Assembly (NCBI RefSeq): GCF_037076455.1
Contig: NZ_AP028679.1
Span: forward strand, 201,501-265,500
Length of the DNA stretch: 64,000 nucleotides
Source: Desulfoferula mesophila
GTDB taxonomy: Bacteria > Desulfobacterota > Desulfarculia > Desulfarculales > Desulfarculaceae
Direction of reading: 5' to 3'
Shown: positions 1-9,931 of the stretch, one piece after another
Position numbering within the stretch: position 1 is the stretch's first letter
Layout: each line of letters begins with the position of its first letter
Translations under genes and position numbers: made by a program
The notes under the pieces: generated by a model
The model's database searches: none
What the model saw: only the letters and a program-made list of their open reading frames with translations
Told to the model about the DNA's origin: nothing

Positions 1-310
1 GGGAAGTCATATTGAATTGTATACCCCAAAAAGTTACAATCTTGGAACGAAACATCCAACCAATCGCTAATTATTACATTTGGAAGCGAGGATGATGCTT
101 CCAGCGAAAAAATTGTTTGGGTAAGCTTTATTAGGTTACAATGGCATATGAGATCTGGCGGTTTAGTTGCATTCCGATCCTCCACCTGATGGGCAGATTA
201 TGAGTAGTACAAGCCATGAATAATCTTCCAAAATATAATGAATATAATTACCATTCTACCTCTAATTCCCGCTTGGGTTGTCGAGCGACATTACCTTTGG
301 AGAATTGTTA
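1..310. other. AT-rich leader before the defence operon
   Basis: No convincing gene is seen. The stretch is AT-rich compared with most of the window and probably carries the promoter of the helicase operon that follows, but I could not pick a clear -35/-10 pair. A GGAG at 299-302 sits 8 bases before the ATG at 311 and decides that start over an upstream in-frame TTG at 278. Confidence 0.4.
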
Positions 311-2632
311 ATGCCGGAAATCGAAGTCAGGGTTTTAAGTAATGGACGTGAAATTAAAAAAATACTTAGACCATTGCGAATGCTAAATGGAAAGCCAGCA
401 GTTAAATATAAAAAAAATCTTTGGCCTTTGATCAACGAAAACGAAATTCATATAGACACTAAAACAGGTAATTCCAAGCCCATTAAACAAGGTGCTACTG
501 ATAGAATCAAGGCTAAGTTTAAGATAATAGAAGTCAAGGTATTCAATAATGGTCGTGAGATTGACAGGATTCATCGTCCCGTTAAAGAACATGATGGTAA
601 GTTTTCTGTAAAGTACAAAGGAAATTTTTATATATTACAAGAAGGCAACAAGATCTATTTACCAATTTCCGATAACAACCCAAATCATGCAGGCGTCAAT
701 AACCAAAAAGAAGCTTCACTTGATACAAATGTTATCTCTCAAATAGGCATGCCAAGAGAAGCAGGCTTGGACGAATGTCAGAAGGATGTAGTTCAGGCGC
801 CGCCACATGCACGTCTACTAGTAAGCGCTGGGCCTGGAACTGGAAAGACCGAGGTTGCATGTGCACGATTGGCCAATTTGATTGACAATTATCAAATTGC
901 GCCATCGAGCATATGGTTTATTAGTTTTACGCGCACAGCAGTTGGTGAAATTAGGGAAAGAATATCATCACACTTGCACGATCCGGGAGATGTCTTTTTA
1001 GTCAAAATTGCAACACTCGATTCACATGCTTGGATGATCCAATCCGGTTTCGATGAAAATGCGAAAATCTTAGGATCGTATGATGAAAACATAAAAAATG
1101 TTTTGGAGTTGATTAGTAACAACGAAATGGCGATTGAATATCTACAAAGTGTAAGACATCTGATCGTTGACGAGGCCCAAGATTTTGTAGGTATACGCTC
1201 TAATCTTGTCCTTACCTTCATTGAGAAACTTTCTGCCGAATGCGGCGTGACCATCTTCGCTGACGAGGCTCAGGCAATATATGGTTTTTCCGAAATCGAC
1301 GAGGGAGACAGTTGTTTTACTAGACGAAAATCTCTTCCAGCATTATTAAGAGATGATAGGCGGCTGGGTTTTGTGGAAAAGGGGTTGGAAAGAGTACATC
1401 GAACCGAATCCTCAAGACTTCTGACACTTTTCACCAAAACTCGGCTCAAGGTGTTGACTTGTAAGGACACTGAACAAAAGGATCTAGATGAAGTCATAGA
1501 AGAGGTCAAGAAGTTAGCACACGAGACCGTTCCATCAGTTCAAAGACAGGATTTTAATGGTCTTGAGGATCTATTCATTCTATATCGCAGACGCGCCGAT
1601 GTTCTTCTCGCCTCCAGTTTTCTTGGGTGCGAACCCCATAGAATTCGTATGTCGGGTTTGCCATTAAGCGTTGCTCCATGGGTCGGTTGCGTTTTGTCAG
1701 AGTACACAGAGGCAACTCTAGACCAAAATACCTTCGTGGCTCTTTGGTCGTCAAGCAACGTGGAATGCCTGCCTAACTCTCCCGAAATGGAAGACGCGTG
1801 GAAAGATCTTTTGCGTTTGGCTGGGCGAACCAGCAAGGCCATAGACATGGCGCAGCTTCGAACGAAGCTTGGCAGAAAACAGCCTCCACCTGAAATGTGC
1901 AGTACTGAAATCGGACAAACGGGACCAATTATCGGAACCATTCACGCTGTCAAGGGTAGAGAGGCAAAAGTCGTACACCTTATGCTCCCAAGCTATACAA
2001 CTGATGCACGGGGCAGAGATGAGGAAGCCCGAGTCGTATACGTTGGCGCCACGAGGGGCCGGTTGAAGTTGAAGGTAGGACAAGGATATAAACAATGGGC
2101 TCGGCACCTTGAACCTTCGGGACGCGTCTTTAGTCCAAAATTCAGCGGTGCAAAGCCAAAAGCACAAGTGGAAATCGGACATGAGTTCGACATCGAACCT
2201 GCAGGTCTAGCTGGACGCAGTGTCTTTGCAAATGAGACCGAAGTTAGAGAAAGCCAACGCCTAATGAAAAGTTCCATAGGGCATCTCCTGCCGGTAGAGG
2301 CCGAACAAGACCGAACAATACGATATATATATAGGTTAAGGATAGACGGTCAGAGTACTTCCATAGGAACACTGTCAAAAGTCGTCAACGATGATCTTTT
2401 CGAGATAGGAAGGTTAATCCACCAGAAAATCGGTGGGGCCAAACTGCGCCCGCCGGATATTATTCGGCACCTCCGTATGTTTGGGGTTCGCACAATTGTT
2501 TTGCCACCAGAAGCAACTGAGTGTGCCCTACTGCATGAACCATGGGCCAAAAGTGGGATACTGCTTGCACCCATCATATTGGGCTACACGACAATGTATT
2601 TTCAAAGATATCGCAGACGTAGGAGGGGGTAA
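311..2632 (+). CDS. UvrD/Rep-like SF1 helicase with duplicated N-terminal domain
   Basis: Predicted 773-aa superfamily 1 helicase. Visible motifs are a Walker A GPGTGKT near residue 175, a motif II DEAQDF near residue 285, and C-terminal motifs GTIHAVKG and YVGATRG typical of UvrD-type enzymes. Ahead of the motor, two ~48-residue units (about residues 1-48 and 70-117) are clearly related: each has an E-V-x-V-x-x-NGREI core, then RP, KYK and a closing I-Y/H-hydrophobic strand. I do not recognise this small domain. The ATG start is preceded by GGAG. The stop overlaps the next start by one base (TAATG), so it is probably the first gene of the DISARM-like operon. Its exact role is inferred from context only. 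Confidence 0.85.
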   Translation: MPEIEVRVLSNGREIKKILRPLRMLNGKPAVKYKKNLWPLINENEIHIDTKTGNSKPIKQGATDRIKAKFKIIEVKVFNNGREIDRIHRPVKEHDGKFSVKYKGNFYILQEGNKIYLPISDNNPNHAGVNNQKEASLDTNVISQIGMPREAGLDECQKDVVQAPPHARLLVSAGPGTGKTEVACARLANLIDNYQIAPSSIWFISFTRTAVGEIRERISSHLHDPGDVFLVKIATLDSHAWMIQSGFDENAKILGSYDENIKNVLELISNNEMAIEYLQSVRHLIVDEAQDFVGIRSNLVLTFIEKLSAECGVTIFADEAQAIYGFSEIDEGDSCFTRRKSLPALLRDDRRLGFVEKGLERVHRTESSRLLTLFTKTRLKVLTCKDTEQKDLDEVIEEVKKLAHETVPSVQRQDFNGLEDLFILYRRRADVLLASSFLGCEPHRIRMSGLPLSVAPWVGCVLSEYTEATLDQNTFVALWSSSNVECLPNSPEMEDAWKDLLRLAGRTSKAIDMAQLRTKLGRKQPPPEMCSTEIGQTGPIIGTIHAVKGREAKVVHLMLPSYTTDARGRDEEARVVYVGATRGRLKLKVGQGYKQWARHLEPSGRVFSPKFSGAKPKAQVEIGHEFDIEPAGLAGRSVFANETEVRESQRLMKSSIGHLLPVEAEQDRTIRYIYRLRIDGQSTSIGTLSKVVNDDLFEIGRLIHQKIGGAKLRPPDIIRHLRMFGVRTIVLPPEATECALLHEPWAKSGILLAPIILGYTTMYFQRYRRRRRG

Positions 2633-5600
2633 TGCGGGAACAGTTGTTGACGCGACTCATGGAGGACCTCATCGGTCCTCATGAAGAGGAAGAAGTGCTC
2701 ACCTCGAAACCAGCGGATGTCTACTTAAGCGGCATACTATGGCCTCGAGACACACGTATGACGGCTGAAGATGACGAAAAATTTGGCACCGCTGGATTTG
2801 GTGACGAGGAAGGAAGTGAAGCAGGAGAGGAGGAGGAAATCTCCTTGGTGGGGCTTGCTAGGCCCCGATCGGCGGGAGTCTCTCTTGCGGCCTCGAGCCC
2901 CAATGGGGTGCCTTCGATCGAGGTAAGAGTACTTTTTGCAACCTACGAACCTATAGACGATGACCCGGATACAAAAGGGGGCGCACTGGTAGAAAATGAA
3001 AGCAGCGAAACTGAAAGGCTGGATCAACAAAAATCCAAGTGGCCAAGACTTAGATGGCATCGTCGTTGGCATGACTTGTTGGTGCGCGGCCTAAAACTAA
3101 ATAGAGCAGCTATACATGTTGACCTGAAATCTTTTGGTGCTCCTCAAGACGTCAAGCTGTATTTGAGAACAGCGCCTTTTTCGGAGGGAACTCTAACTAC
3201 AGTCACGATCATAAATGACGCGAGTCCTGACAAAGATGGGGGCCGGCGAGACGTCGAAAGGCTTACCCTTTTCCAGACCAAACTGGAGATAAGACCAGAA
3301 AATGGGACTTACTTGGTGGCTCGGCCCTCTAGGCGCATGGTACTGGACGAAGAAGACTTGTCCGGTGAACTGCTTTACCGTGAGGCCAAGGAGTTTGCTG
3401 TTGGCCACACATGCTCGGCCGAATGGGAGGAAGGAGACAATCCCGGAACAGCGTCCAAGGTTACTACCCACTGGATGCCAAGGACTTTAGTAAGCTCAAT
3501 GAATCCAGAAGGATCGGATGTTTTCAATAAATTGCTGGGGGGCGGCTTTGAAAGTCATCTTTCTACAGACTGGTTGGCAGAAGCTTCCGCAGAGGAGCTC
3601 GGAGAAGCACTTTCAGAACTGCCCATAGCATACGGAGAATGGATATCCCAACAGGAGTCGCTGGCCCAAGACTTGGAAGAAAAATACCGCGCACAAGCCA
3701 AGAAGAATTTAAAAAACTGTCGAAAAATTCAAGACAGAATGGCTGAAGGTGCTGTTTTCATTTCCAGTAGCCCCGAACTGACAACTGCCTTTCGCTTGGC
3801 AAACAAAGCCATGTCCCTTCAACACAAATGGAACGTCGACAAGGCTTCCTCAGGCCCTCTCAGGTGGTGGCCCTTCCAGTTAGGTTTCATCCTGCTTGCT
3901 GCATCATCCGTGGCTGATCGCAATCACCCGGAACGGGGAATAATGGATTTGCTCTGGTTCCCAACAGGCGGAGGTAAAACTGAAGCTTATCTGGGATTGA
4001 TCGCCTTTCTTGCGTTCTACAGACGCCTAGCCTCTGGTAAAAATCCTGATGATGGTGCCGGTGTTGCAGCCATAATGCGCTATACATTGCGCCTGCTCAC
4101 GACTCAACAGTTCGTCCGGGCTGCAGCCGTAATGCTTGCATGCGAGGCGATTCGTAGGGGATGCCTTCCTGGTTTTGAGACCGGTATAGACCTCGGAAAA
4201 ACTCCCTTTTCAATTGGCCTATGGGTCGGTAATGATGCTGTACCAAACAAGGTGGCTGATGCTGCTGCCGCATTGGGCGGTGCGGATCAACCGACGCCTA
4301 AGCAGCTCGTTGAATGTCCCGCTTGCAGGAAAGATCTTGTTTGGCAGCACAATTCAAGGGAACAAACCATTCAAGTGAAGTGCCAGAACGAAGGGTGCAT
4401 TCTGTACGATCCGGAAACAGCCCTCCCAATCTGGACAGTGGATGAGGATGTTTATCGTTTTAAACCCACACTTCTTATCGGTACAATAGACAAATTCGCA
4501 CAAATAGTTCGTAGAAAAGAAGTCAACGCTCTTTTAGGTCTCAGCAGCGGACAGCCACCCGATCTGATCGTACAAGATGAACTACATCTGATATCTGGAC
4601 CTCTAGGGACCATTGCGGGTCTTTATGAAGTCGCGATAGACAAGATGTTCTCTTCACGAGGGGGGCAGCCGAAAATTATAGGATCGACCGCTACAATTCG
4701 ACGTGCGGGAGATCAAGTCAAAGCCCTGTTCAATCGTGAGACCGAGCAGTTCCCACCTCCTGGTCTAAATGCAGATGACACGGGCTTCGCTGTCAAAGAT
4801 GAGGCATCGCCGGGGCGCCTCTATTGTGGGATCACAACGGCCGGTCGGTCGGCCAAGTTCACTCTCCAAGCGGTTGCCGCTTCACTTCTTCAATCTGCTT
4901 CTGAGGGCACCGGTGAAGTCAGTGAAAGGGACCCATACTGGACCCTTGTTTCATACTTCAACTCACTGCGCGAACTGGGGGGAGCGCTAGTCCTCATGCA
5001 GGACGATGTCAACGACAGCATGGAAATCTTGGCCGGAATTCGCAGCGAGACTTCTAGAAAACCGGAACTTGTCGAGGAACTGACATCTCGTCGGACGCAG
5101 GCAGAGGTTCGGGACATGCTATCCAGACTTGAGATACCCGCAGGCAGCGGCAGTGCTCTGGACGTGGTTCTTGCGACCAACATGCTGAGCGTCGGTGTCG
5201 ATATTCCACGACTTGGCCTAATGCTCATGAACGGACAGCCCAAGGGAATAGCTGAGTATATACAGGCGACCAGCCGTGTCGGCCGTGGAATCGTTCCTGG
5301 ATTGGTAGTCGTGATTCTGAACAATGCCAAGGCTCGGGATCGATCGCACTACGAAACATTCGCGACATGGCATTCCACACTCTACAGGGATGTAGAACCG
5401 ACCAGCGTTACCCCATTCGCCTCCCGGGCAAGGGACCGCGCCTTGCACGCAATCCTGGTTGCACTTGTAAGACACCTAGTGCCCGGAATGCTTGAACGAC
5501 CTGCACTCGACGATAGAGTAACAGCAGATGCCGAAGACATCATTGATCAAATCACGCAAAGAGCGAAATTCATCGATCCTTCGGAAGTTGAAGTATTGCA

Positions 5601-5841
5601 GGAGTTGAAAGAACGTCTTGCAAACTGGAAGCGTCGCGCCCCAAGTAGCTATTGGGGGTGGAATGTTAAGAAATCGTTGCTCCAAGACGCGGAGAGAGCA
5701 GCGACCATGCGGGCAATGGGCAGAATGCCAGGGGATGCTTGGCCCACATTAAATAACATGAGAAACGTAGAGGCGTCGACTCGCTTCATTCTTCGCGAGT
5801 TCCTGCATCAGAATGCCGACCAAGGGGGGGAAAATGGCTAA
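2632..5841 (+). CDS. drmA: DrmA-like DISARM helicase
   Basis: 1,069-aa protein with the pattern of DISARM DrmA: a long N-terminal region, then FPTGGGKTEAYLG (Walker A, near residue 445), a Cys-x-x-Cys pair plus downstream cysteines near 561-590, the VQDELHLISGPLG motif II near 646, SVGVDIPRLG near 852 and the motif VI ATSRVGRG near 879. In DISARM, DrmA works with DrmB to bind and act on unmodified phage DNA (family knowledge). A strong AGGAGGGG precedes the start, which overlaps the previous stop by one base. Its own end overlaps the next gene by 8 bases, so translation is probably coupled. I am confident of the family; the subtype is less clear because the partner genes are unusual. Confidence 0.88.
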   Translation: MREQLLTRLMEDLIGPHEEEEVLTSKPADVYLSGILWPRDTRMTAEDDEKFGTAGFGDEEGSEAGEEEEISLVGLARPRSAGVSLAASSPNGVPSIEVRVLFATYEPIDDDPDTKGGALVENESSETERLDQQKSKWPRLRWHRRWHDLLVRGLKLNRAAIHVDLKSFGAPQDVKLYLRTAPFSEGTLTTVTIINDASPDKDGGRRDVERLTLFQTKLEIRPENGTYLVARPSRRMVLDEEDLSGELLYREAKEFAVGHTCSAEWEEGDNPGTASKVTTHWMPRTLVSSMNPEGSDVFNKLLGGGFESHLSTDWLAEASAEELGEALSELPIAYGEWISQQESLAQDLEEKYRAQAKKNLKNCRKIQDRMAEGAVFISSSPELTTAFRLANKAMSLQHKWNVDKASSGPLRWWPFQLGFILLAASSVADRNHPERGIMDLLWFPTGGGKTEAYLGLIAFLAFYRRLASGKNPDDGAGVAAIMRYTLRLLTTQQFVRAAAVMLACEAIRRGCLPGFETGIDLGKTPFSIGLWVGNDAVPNKVADAAAALGGADQPTPKQLVECPACRKDLVWQHNSREQTIQVKCQNEGCILYDPETALPIWTVDEDVYRFKPTLLIGTIDKFAQIVRRKEVNALLGLSSGQPPDLIVQDELHLISGPLGTIAGLYEVAIDKMFSSRGGQPKIIGSTATIRRAGDQVKALFNRETEQFPPPGLNADDTGFAVKDEASPGRLYCGITTAGRSAKFTLQAVAASLLQSASEGTGEVSERDPYWTLVSYFNSLRELGGALVLMQDDVNDSMEILAGIRSETSRKPELVEELTSRRTQAEVRDMLSRLEIPAGSGSALDVVLATNMLSVGVDIPRLGLMLMNGQPKGIAEYIQATSRVGRGIVPGLVVVILNNAKARDRSHYETFATWHSTLYRDVEPTSVTPFASRARDRALHAILVALVRHLVPGMLERPALDDRVTADAEDIIDQITQRAKFIDPSEVEVLQELKERLANWKRRAPSSYWGWNVKKSLLQDAERAATMRAMGRMPGDAWPTLNNMRNVEASTRFILREFLHQNADQGGENG

Positions 5842-7672
5842 TAATCGATTGGGAGAGATCAGGAGGAGCGCAGTAATTATGACCTTCGGCCCGGGAGCTG
5901 TCGTAGATTTCCGGGCGCAGGGAGCACCAGTTTCCGCAGTGTTGGCAGGTATAGAGGAATGGGACCGTTGGTTCCCACCAGCAGGCCTGAAACACCCACA
6001 AAGTATAATGGAACCCAGACTTCAACGGAAACTTGCAGTCAAGGGCTTTCGTTTGCCGCCGGTCGTTATCGAAAGTCGGCGCGACAAAAACGACCAGCCA
6101 GACGATCACACCCTCGTAGCAGTGCGGTTTCCTGTTTGGCTCCAATGTCCCAAGTGCAGCAAGATCGCTCCAGCAGACACATGGGGCCAAGAACCGGGAA
6201 GAGCCTATCGTTACTGTGGTCATTGCACCAACAAAGAACCCGGGCAACGCAGGGTCTTTGTAGTACCGGTCCGCTTCATAATGGCCTGTCCGGCAGGACA
6301 CCTCAGCGAGTTTCCCTGGCACAGCTGGGTCGAGCATGAAAAGGACTGCAAATGGAAAGACAATAGTCCGCTTTATTTACGTTCCGAGAGGCCTGGTCTT
6401 GCCGGCCTCATACTCAGCTGCCCTAAGTGCAAGGCTAGCAGATCTATGGACGGGATTTTTAGTTCGGCCACTTGGAGAAATAGTAAATGCCATGGCAGAA
6501 GGCCTTGGCTGACGAATGTTAATGAAGAGTGTTCCGAAAAACCAAGGGCACTACAGCGAGGTGCTTCAAATCTCTATTTTCCGGTCATCGAGTCCGCTCT
6601 CAGCATACCGCCATGGTCTGACGCCCTACAAGAAGCGTTGGGCGTCTACTGGAGCGATATAGTCGATACGAACACCGAAGACCGTGAGCAATTCATTGCT
6701 ATCCTGGCTAGGAATGCTTTGAAATCGGTACTGGAAGAGTTCAACCTAACTCCCAAACAATTAGCACGTCGCATTGGAGAGCGGGTGCTCCTGTTTAGCA
6801 GCGATGACATCCTAAACATACGATGGGAGGAGTACCGCCAATTCTTGGCAGGCTCGGATCCAATGCAGGCCGCCGACCGAGAGTTTGAAATTCGCAACGT
6901 GGAGGTACCTCAGAGCCTCCGTCGCCACTTTGAACATGTGACTCGTGTAGTCAGGTTGCGGGAGGTCCGGGCCATTAGGGGATTTACACGCATCAATCCT
7001 CCTGGAGACGAAGAGAATCCCAATGTGGCCCAGATCAGCATTCGTCGGCTAGACTGGCTTCCAGCAGTTGAGGTCCGTGGCGAAGGAATTTTTTTGACGT
7101 TAAGCAAGGAGCGCCTCCATAACTGGGAGGCTGCGGCCGAGATCAACGTTCGAGCAGATAAAGTACAAAGGGCTTGGGTCTCCGAATGGCGTCAACGCCA
7201 TGGAGAAGGAGAGCCATCGCTCAGAATCACCCCTCGATTTCTACTTATACACACCTTTGCACATGCCCTCATGCGCCAACTGACCCTGGAATGTGGCTAC
7301 TCAAGTGCAGCCTTACGCGAGAGATTGTACGTGAGTGAAGGGAACGACGGTATGGCGGGCATTCTGATATATACTGCCACTTCGGATTCCGATGGAACGC
7401 TGGGTGGACTTCAACGCCAAGGTACACCATCTCGCATAGAGAAGGCGGTCGTGGCAGCCATAAAGGCCATGGAGTGGTGCTCTTCTGACCCGCTTTGTAT
7501 AGAGGAAATGATGACGGTGGCTAGCGGTTTGTCCCTCGCCGCCTGTCATGCGTGTGTCCTCGCCCCAGAAACTGCCTGTGAGGAGTACAACCGTTTTCTT
7601 GACAGGGCGATGCTCGTCGGAATTCCCGGAGACACAACCGTTGGCTTTTTCTCTGACTTAATCGAGGGCTAG
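5834..7672 (+). CDS. drmB: DrmB-like DUF1998 protein of DISARM
   Basis: 612-aa protein. The N-terminus has the FGPGAVVDF motif, several Cys-x-x-Cys pairs follow (CPKC, CGHC, CPKC) that probably bind zinc, and the C-terminal DUF1998 region ends with ACHACVLAPETACEE near residue 569, a hallmark of DrmB. DrmB forms a complex with the DrmA helicase in characterised DISARM systems. I chose the ATG at 5834 because a run of AAGGGGGGG lies just upstream and MANNRLGEIRRS is a natural N-terminus; another in-frame ATG exists at 5813. The 8-base overlap with drmA supports a shared transcript. Confidence 0.88.
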   Translation: MANNRLGEIRRSAVIMTFGPGAVVDFRAQGAPVSAVLAGIEEWDRWFPPAGLKHPQSIMEPRLQRKLAVKGFRLPPVVIESRRDKNDQPDDHTLVAVRFPVWLQCPKCSKIAPADTWGQEPGRAYRYCGHCTNKEPGQRRVFVVPVRFIMACPAGHLSEFPWHSWVEHEKDCKWKDNSPLYLRSERPGLAGLILSCPKCKASRSMDGIFSSATWRNSKCHGRRPWLTNVNEECSEKPRALQRGASNLYFPVIESALSIPPWSDALQEALGVYWSDIVDTNTEDREQFIAILARNALKSVLEEFNLTPKQLARRIGERVLLFSSDDILNIRWEEYRQFLAGSDPMQAADREFEIRNVEVPQSLRRHFEHVTRVVRLREVRAIRGFTRINPPGDEENPNVAQISIRRLDWLPAVEVRGEGIFLTLSKERLHNWEAAAEINVRADKVQRAWVSEWRQRHGEGEPSLRITPRFLLIHTFAHALMRQLTLECGYSSAALRERLYVSEGNDGMAGILIYTATSDSDGTLGGLQRQGTPSRIEKAVVAAIKAMEWCSSDPLCIEEMMTVASGLSLAACHACVLAPETACEEYNRFLDRAMLVGIPGDTTVGFFSDLIEG

Positions 7673-7676
7673 TGAA

Positions 7677-9359
7677 ATGGCGGTCATGTGGCCTAGGGAG
7701 ATCCCTCGAGACGTTCTGGAAAATCCGCTTCGCAGCTCCGAGTGCAAGGTATACCGCCGAATGGAAGCTGTCCTTGAGGATTCATATGTAGTGTTCTACT
7801 CCAGCCCATGGCTTGGAGTGAGACCTGATGGGTCAGAGATAGACGGCGAATGCGATTTCGTAGTCGCACATCCACAGCTGGGAATTCTTGCTTTGGAGGT
7901 GAAGGGGGGGGCAGTAGCGTATGATCCAGAACGAGATCAATGGACGAGCCGAGATCGATGGGGACTCACACATCGGATCAAGAACCCGGTCCATCAGGCG
8001 CGAACCTCAAAGTATGAATTATTGAAAAAACTTAAAGCATCAGCTGAAGTGGCCCATCGTAAAATCGGTGCCTTTCACGGTGTTGTCTTGCCTCATTCAT
8101 CTATGCCGCCACAAGACTTAGGCCCCGATATGCCCCGACAACTCTTCTGCTTCGTGGAACAATTCGAGCATTCATTCAGAGAATGGATACTCGCCCGGTT
8201 TGCAATCGGATCTGAATCGATGCAGACAAGAGACAGGCTGGGCAATGATGGGATCCGGGCCATTGAGAACATCCTTGCCAAGCCGTTTGTTTTACATGCT
8301 CCCCTTGGTCCGCTACTGAGTGAGGATATAGAAGCTCTGAACGTGCTGACCCAGCAGCAGTTTCACATTTTGACCAATATACAGGACGTACAAAGAGCTG
8401 CAATTTCAGGATCTGCCGGAACCGGAAAAACTGTCTTGGCTCTAGAAGAAGCCCGTCGCTGTTCCAAAGACGGCTTACGCACTCTTTATACTTGCTACAA
8501 TCGTCCCTTGGCGATAGACGTCTCAAAACGTCTAGAAGGTTTGCCCAACCTTGTTGTACTTAACTTTCATACGTTTTGCAAAAAAATTGTCGACCAGGCG
8601 GGCATCAAAATTCCAAAGGTTAGTTCGCAGCGTAGACTTTTTGATGATGTTTTTCCTGAGTTGCTTATGCAGGCTTTTGATTCCATGTCAGTTAGGCAAT
8701 TCGATGCAATCATTGTTGATGAGGGCCAAGATTTTTCCCCACTTTGGTGGTCAGCTTTGGACTCTGGCTTAGACCCAAGAGGGAAAAACCTGCTACGCAT
8801 ATTTTTTGACGACAACCAAATGGTTTACGGCAAAGCAAAATGCCTCCCAAAGGACGTCGAAGTCATTCCGATACGTCTCACCAGAAACTTGAGGAACACC
8901 AAGCGCATCCATGAGTTTATCCAAATTCATTATCGGGGATACACGGTAGATGCTATAGGTCCAGAGGGGGTCGAGGTCAAGTGGATTGAGGCACAAACAA
9001 TAGGCACCCTCAGGCGCCGAATAATTGGCTACACCACAAAGCTTGTATCGACTGAAGATATTTCGGCTGAGAGCATAGCCATACTTGTACCGAGTGAGGA
9101 TATGTTGGAGACTATAGCGCCGGAGGGGATGGTCGGGGCTTTGGTTGCTTCCCGATGCGACTCCCCAAAAGATGGTTCCGTGGTCGTCGACACTATAAGG
9201 CGCTTTAAGGGGCTTGAACGTCCTGTGGTCATACTAGCAGCAACTACGGAAATTGGCGAATCTAGAGAGCTTCCATATGTCGCGATTTCCAGGGCATGCA
9301 CCCATTTGATCGTGGTCGGTCCTGCCGATATGCTGAAATGGTTAAGAGGACAGGAGTGA
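7677..9359 (+). CDS. NERD-domain nuclease fused to UvrD-like helicase
   Basis: 560-aa two-part protein. Residues ~42-90 match a NERD (nuclease-related) domain, with a DGECDFVVAHPQLGILALEVKGG-type core giving the D...E-x-K catalytic pattern. The C-terminal part is an SF1 helicase with SAGTGKTVLALEEA (Walker A, near 243), IIVDEGQDF (near 344) and a final AISRACTHLIVVG. It starts 4 bases after drmB and is clearly co-transcribed. In this locus it occupies the place where DrmC, a phospholipase-D-type nuclease, is expected, so it may supply the nuclease activity (inference). A second possible ATG lies 9 bases downstream. Confidence 0.82.
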   Translation: MAVMWPREIPRDVLENPLRSSECKVYRRMEAVLEDSYVVFYSSPWLGVRPDGSEIDGECDFVVAHPQLGILALEVKGGAVAYDPERDQWTSRDRWGLTHRIKNPVHQARTSKYELLKKLKASAEVAHRKIGAFHGVVLPHSSMPPQDLGPDMPRQLFCFVEQFEHSFREWILARFAIGSESMQTRDRLGNDGIRAIENILAKPFVLHAPLGPLLSEDIEALNVLTQQQFHILTNIQDVQRAAISGSAGTGKTVLALEEARRCSKDGLRTLYTCYNRPLAIDVSKRLEGLPNLVVLNFHTFCKKIVDQAGIKIPKVSSQRRLFDDVFPELLMQAFDSMSVRQFDAIIVDEGQDFSPLWWSALDSGLDPRGKNLLRIFFDDNQMVYGKAKCLPKDVEVIPIRLTRNLRNTKRIHEFIQIHYRGYTVDAIGPEGVEVKWIEAQTIGTLRRRIIGYTTKLVSTEDISAESIAILVPSEDMLETIAPEGMVGALVASRCDSPKDGSVVVDTIRRFKGLERPVVILAATTEIGESRELPYVAISRACTHLIVVGPADMLKWLRGQE

Positions 9360-9465
9360 TTCCTCCTCATATGAATGCGTGTTGCTTTTGGCTTGCGTTT
9401 TGCCTGCCTCCATCGCGATTGCCCGCATAAAACATATCATTGCATCAGCAAAACGGAGTCTCGTC

Positions 9466-9873
9466 TTGTCGGACATAATGTCTCCCTCCAAACGCAGCGC
9501 GCTCATGTCTCGTATCCGTGGCAAGGACACGGGACCAGAGATGATTGTGCGCAGGCTGGTCCATTGTTTGGGATACAGATACAGGCTCCACCATAAGAAA
9601 CTGCCAGGTACCCCAGACTTGGTTTTTACAAAGAGAAAGAAGGCTCTCTTCGTGCATGGATGTTTCTGGCATAGGCACGAAGGCTGCAAGAATGCGGTCA
9701 TGCCAAAGACTAGGCCAGAATTCTGGAGAGAGAAATTTCACAGAAACGTGGAGCGCGACAGGGTGGCTGTCAAGGATCTGGATAAGTTGGGGTGGGAGGT
9801 TTTGGTCGTCTGGGAATGTGAAACCAAGGACTTGGATGAGCTCGGTCGGAAACTGTGCAGCTTTCTGGGCTGA
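9466..9873 (+). CDS. vsr: Very short patch repair endonuclease (Vsr)
   Basis: 135-aa Vsr-family endonuclease, which nicks at T:G mismatches left when 5-methylcytosine deaminates. The N-terminus (SPSKRSALMSRIRGKDT) is diagnostic, followed by GTPDLVF with the catalytic Asp and HGCFWHRHEGC with the metal/zinc residues. I place the start at a TTG because GGAG lies 7 bases upstream and the SDIMSP lead-in matches the family; a longer reading frame from a GTG at 9379 has no such support. It converges on a cytosine-C5 methyltransferase, its usual partner, which makes a functional pairing likely. Confidence 0.88.
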   Translation: MSDIMSPSKRSALMSRIRGKDTGPEMIVRRLVHCLGYRYRLHHKKLPGTPDLVFTKRKKALFVHGCFWHRHEGCKNAVMPKTRPEFWREKFHRNVERDRVAVKDLDKLGWEVLVVWECETKDLDELGRKLCSFLG

Positions 9874-9931
9874 TCTTCCGGACGCAACGGCTTCCCGGGC
9901 GTTAGGGAAACCCGTCCCATGAGACGTCAGA

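Noticed and set aside
278-310. TTG start for the UvrD-like helicase, 11 residues longer
   Set aside because: No ribosome site before it, while GGAG sits 8 bases before the ATG at 311.
9379-9465. Longer Vsr with 29 extra N-terminal residues
   Set aside because: The extra part does not resemble the family and has no ribosome site; TTG at 9466 has GGAG at the right distance.
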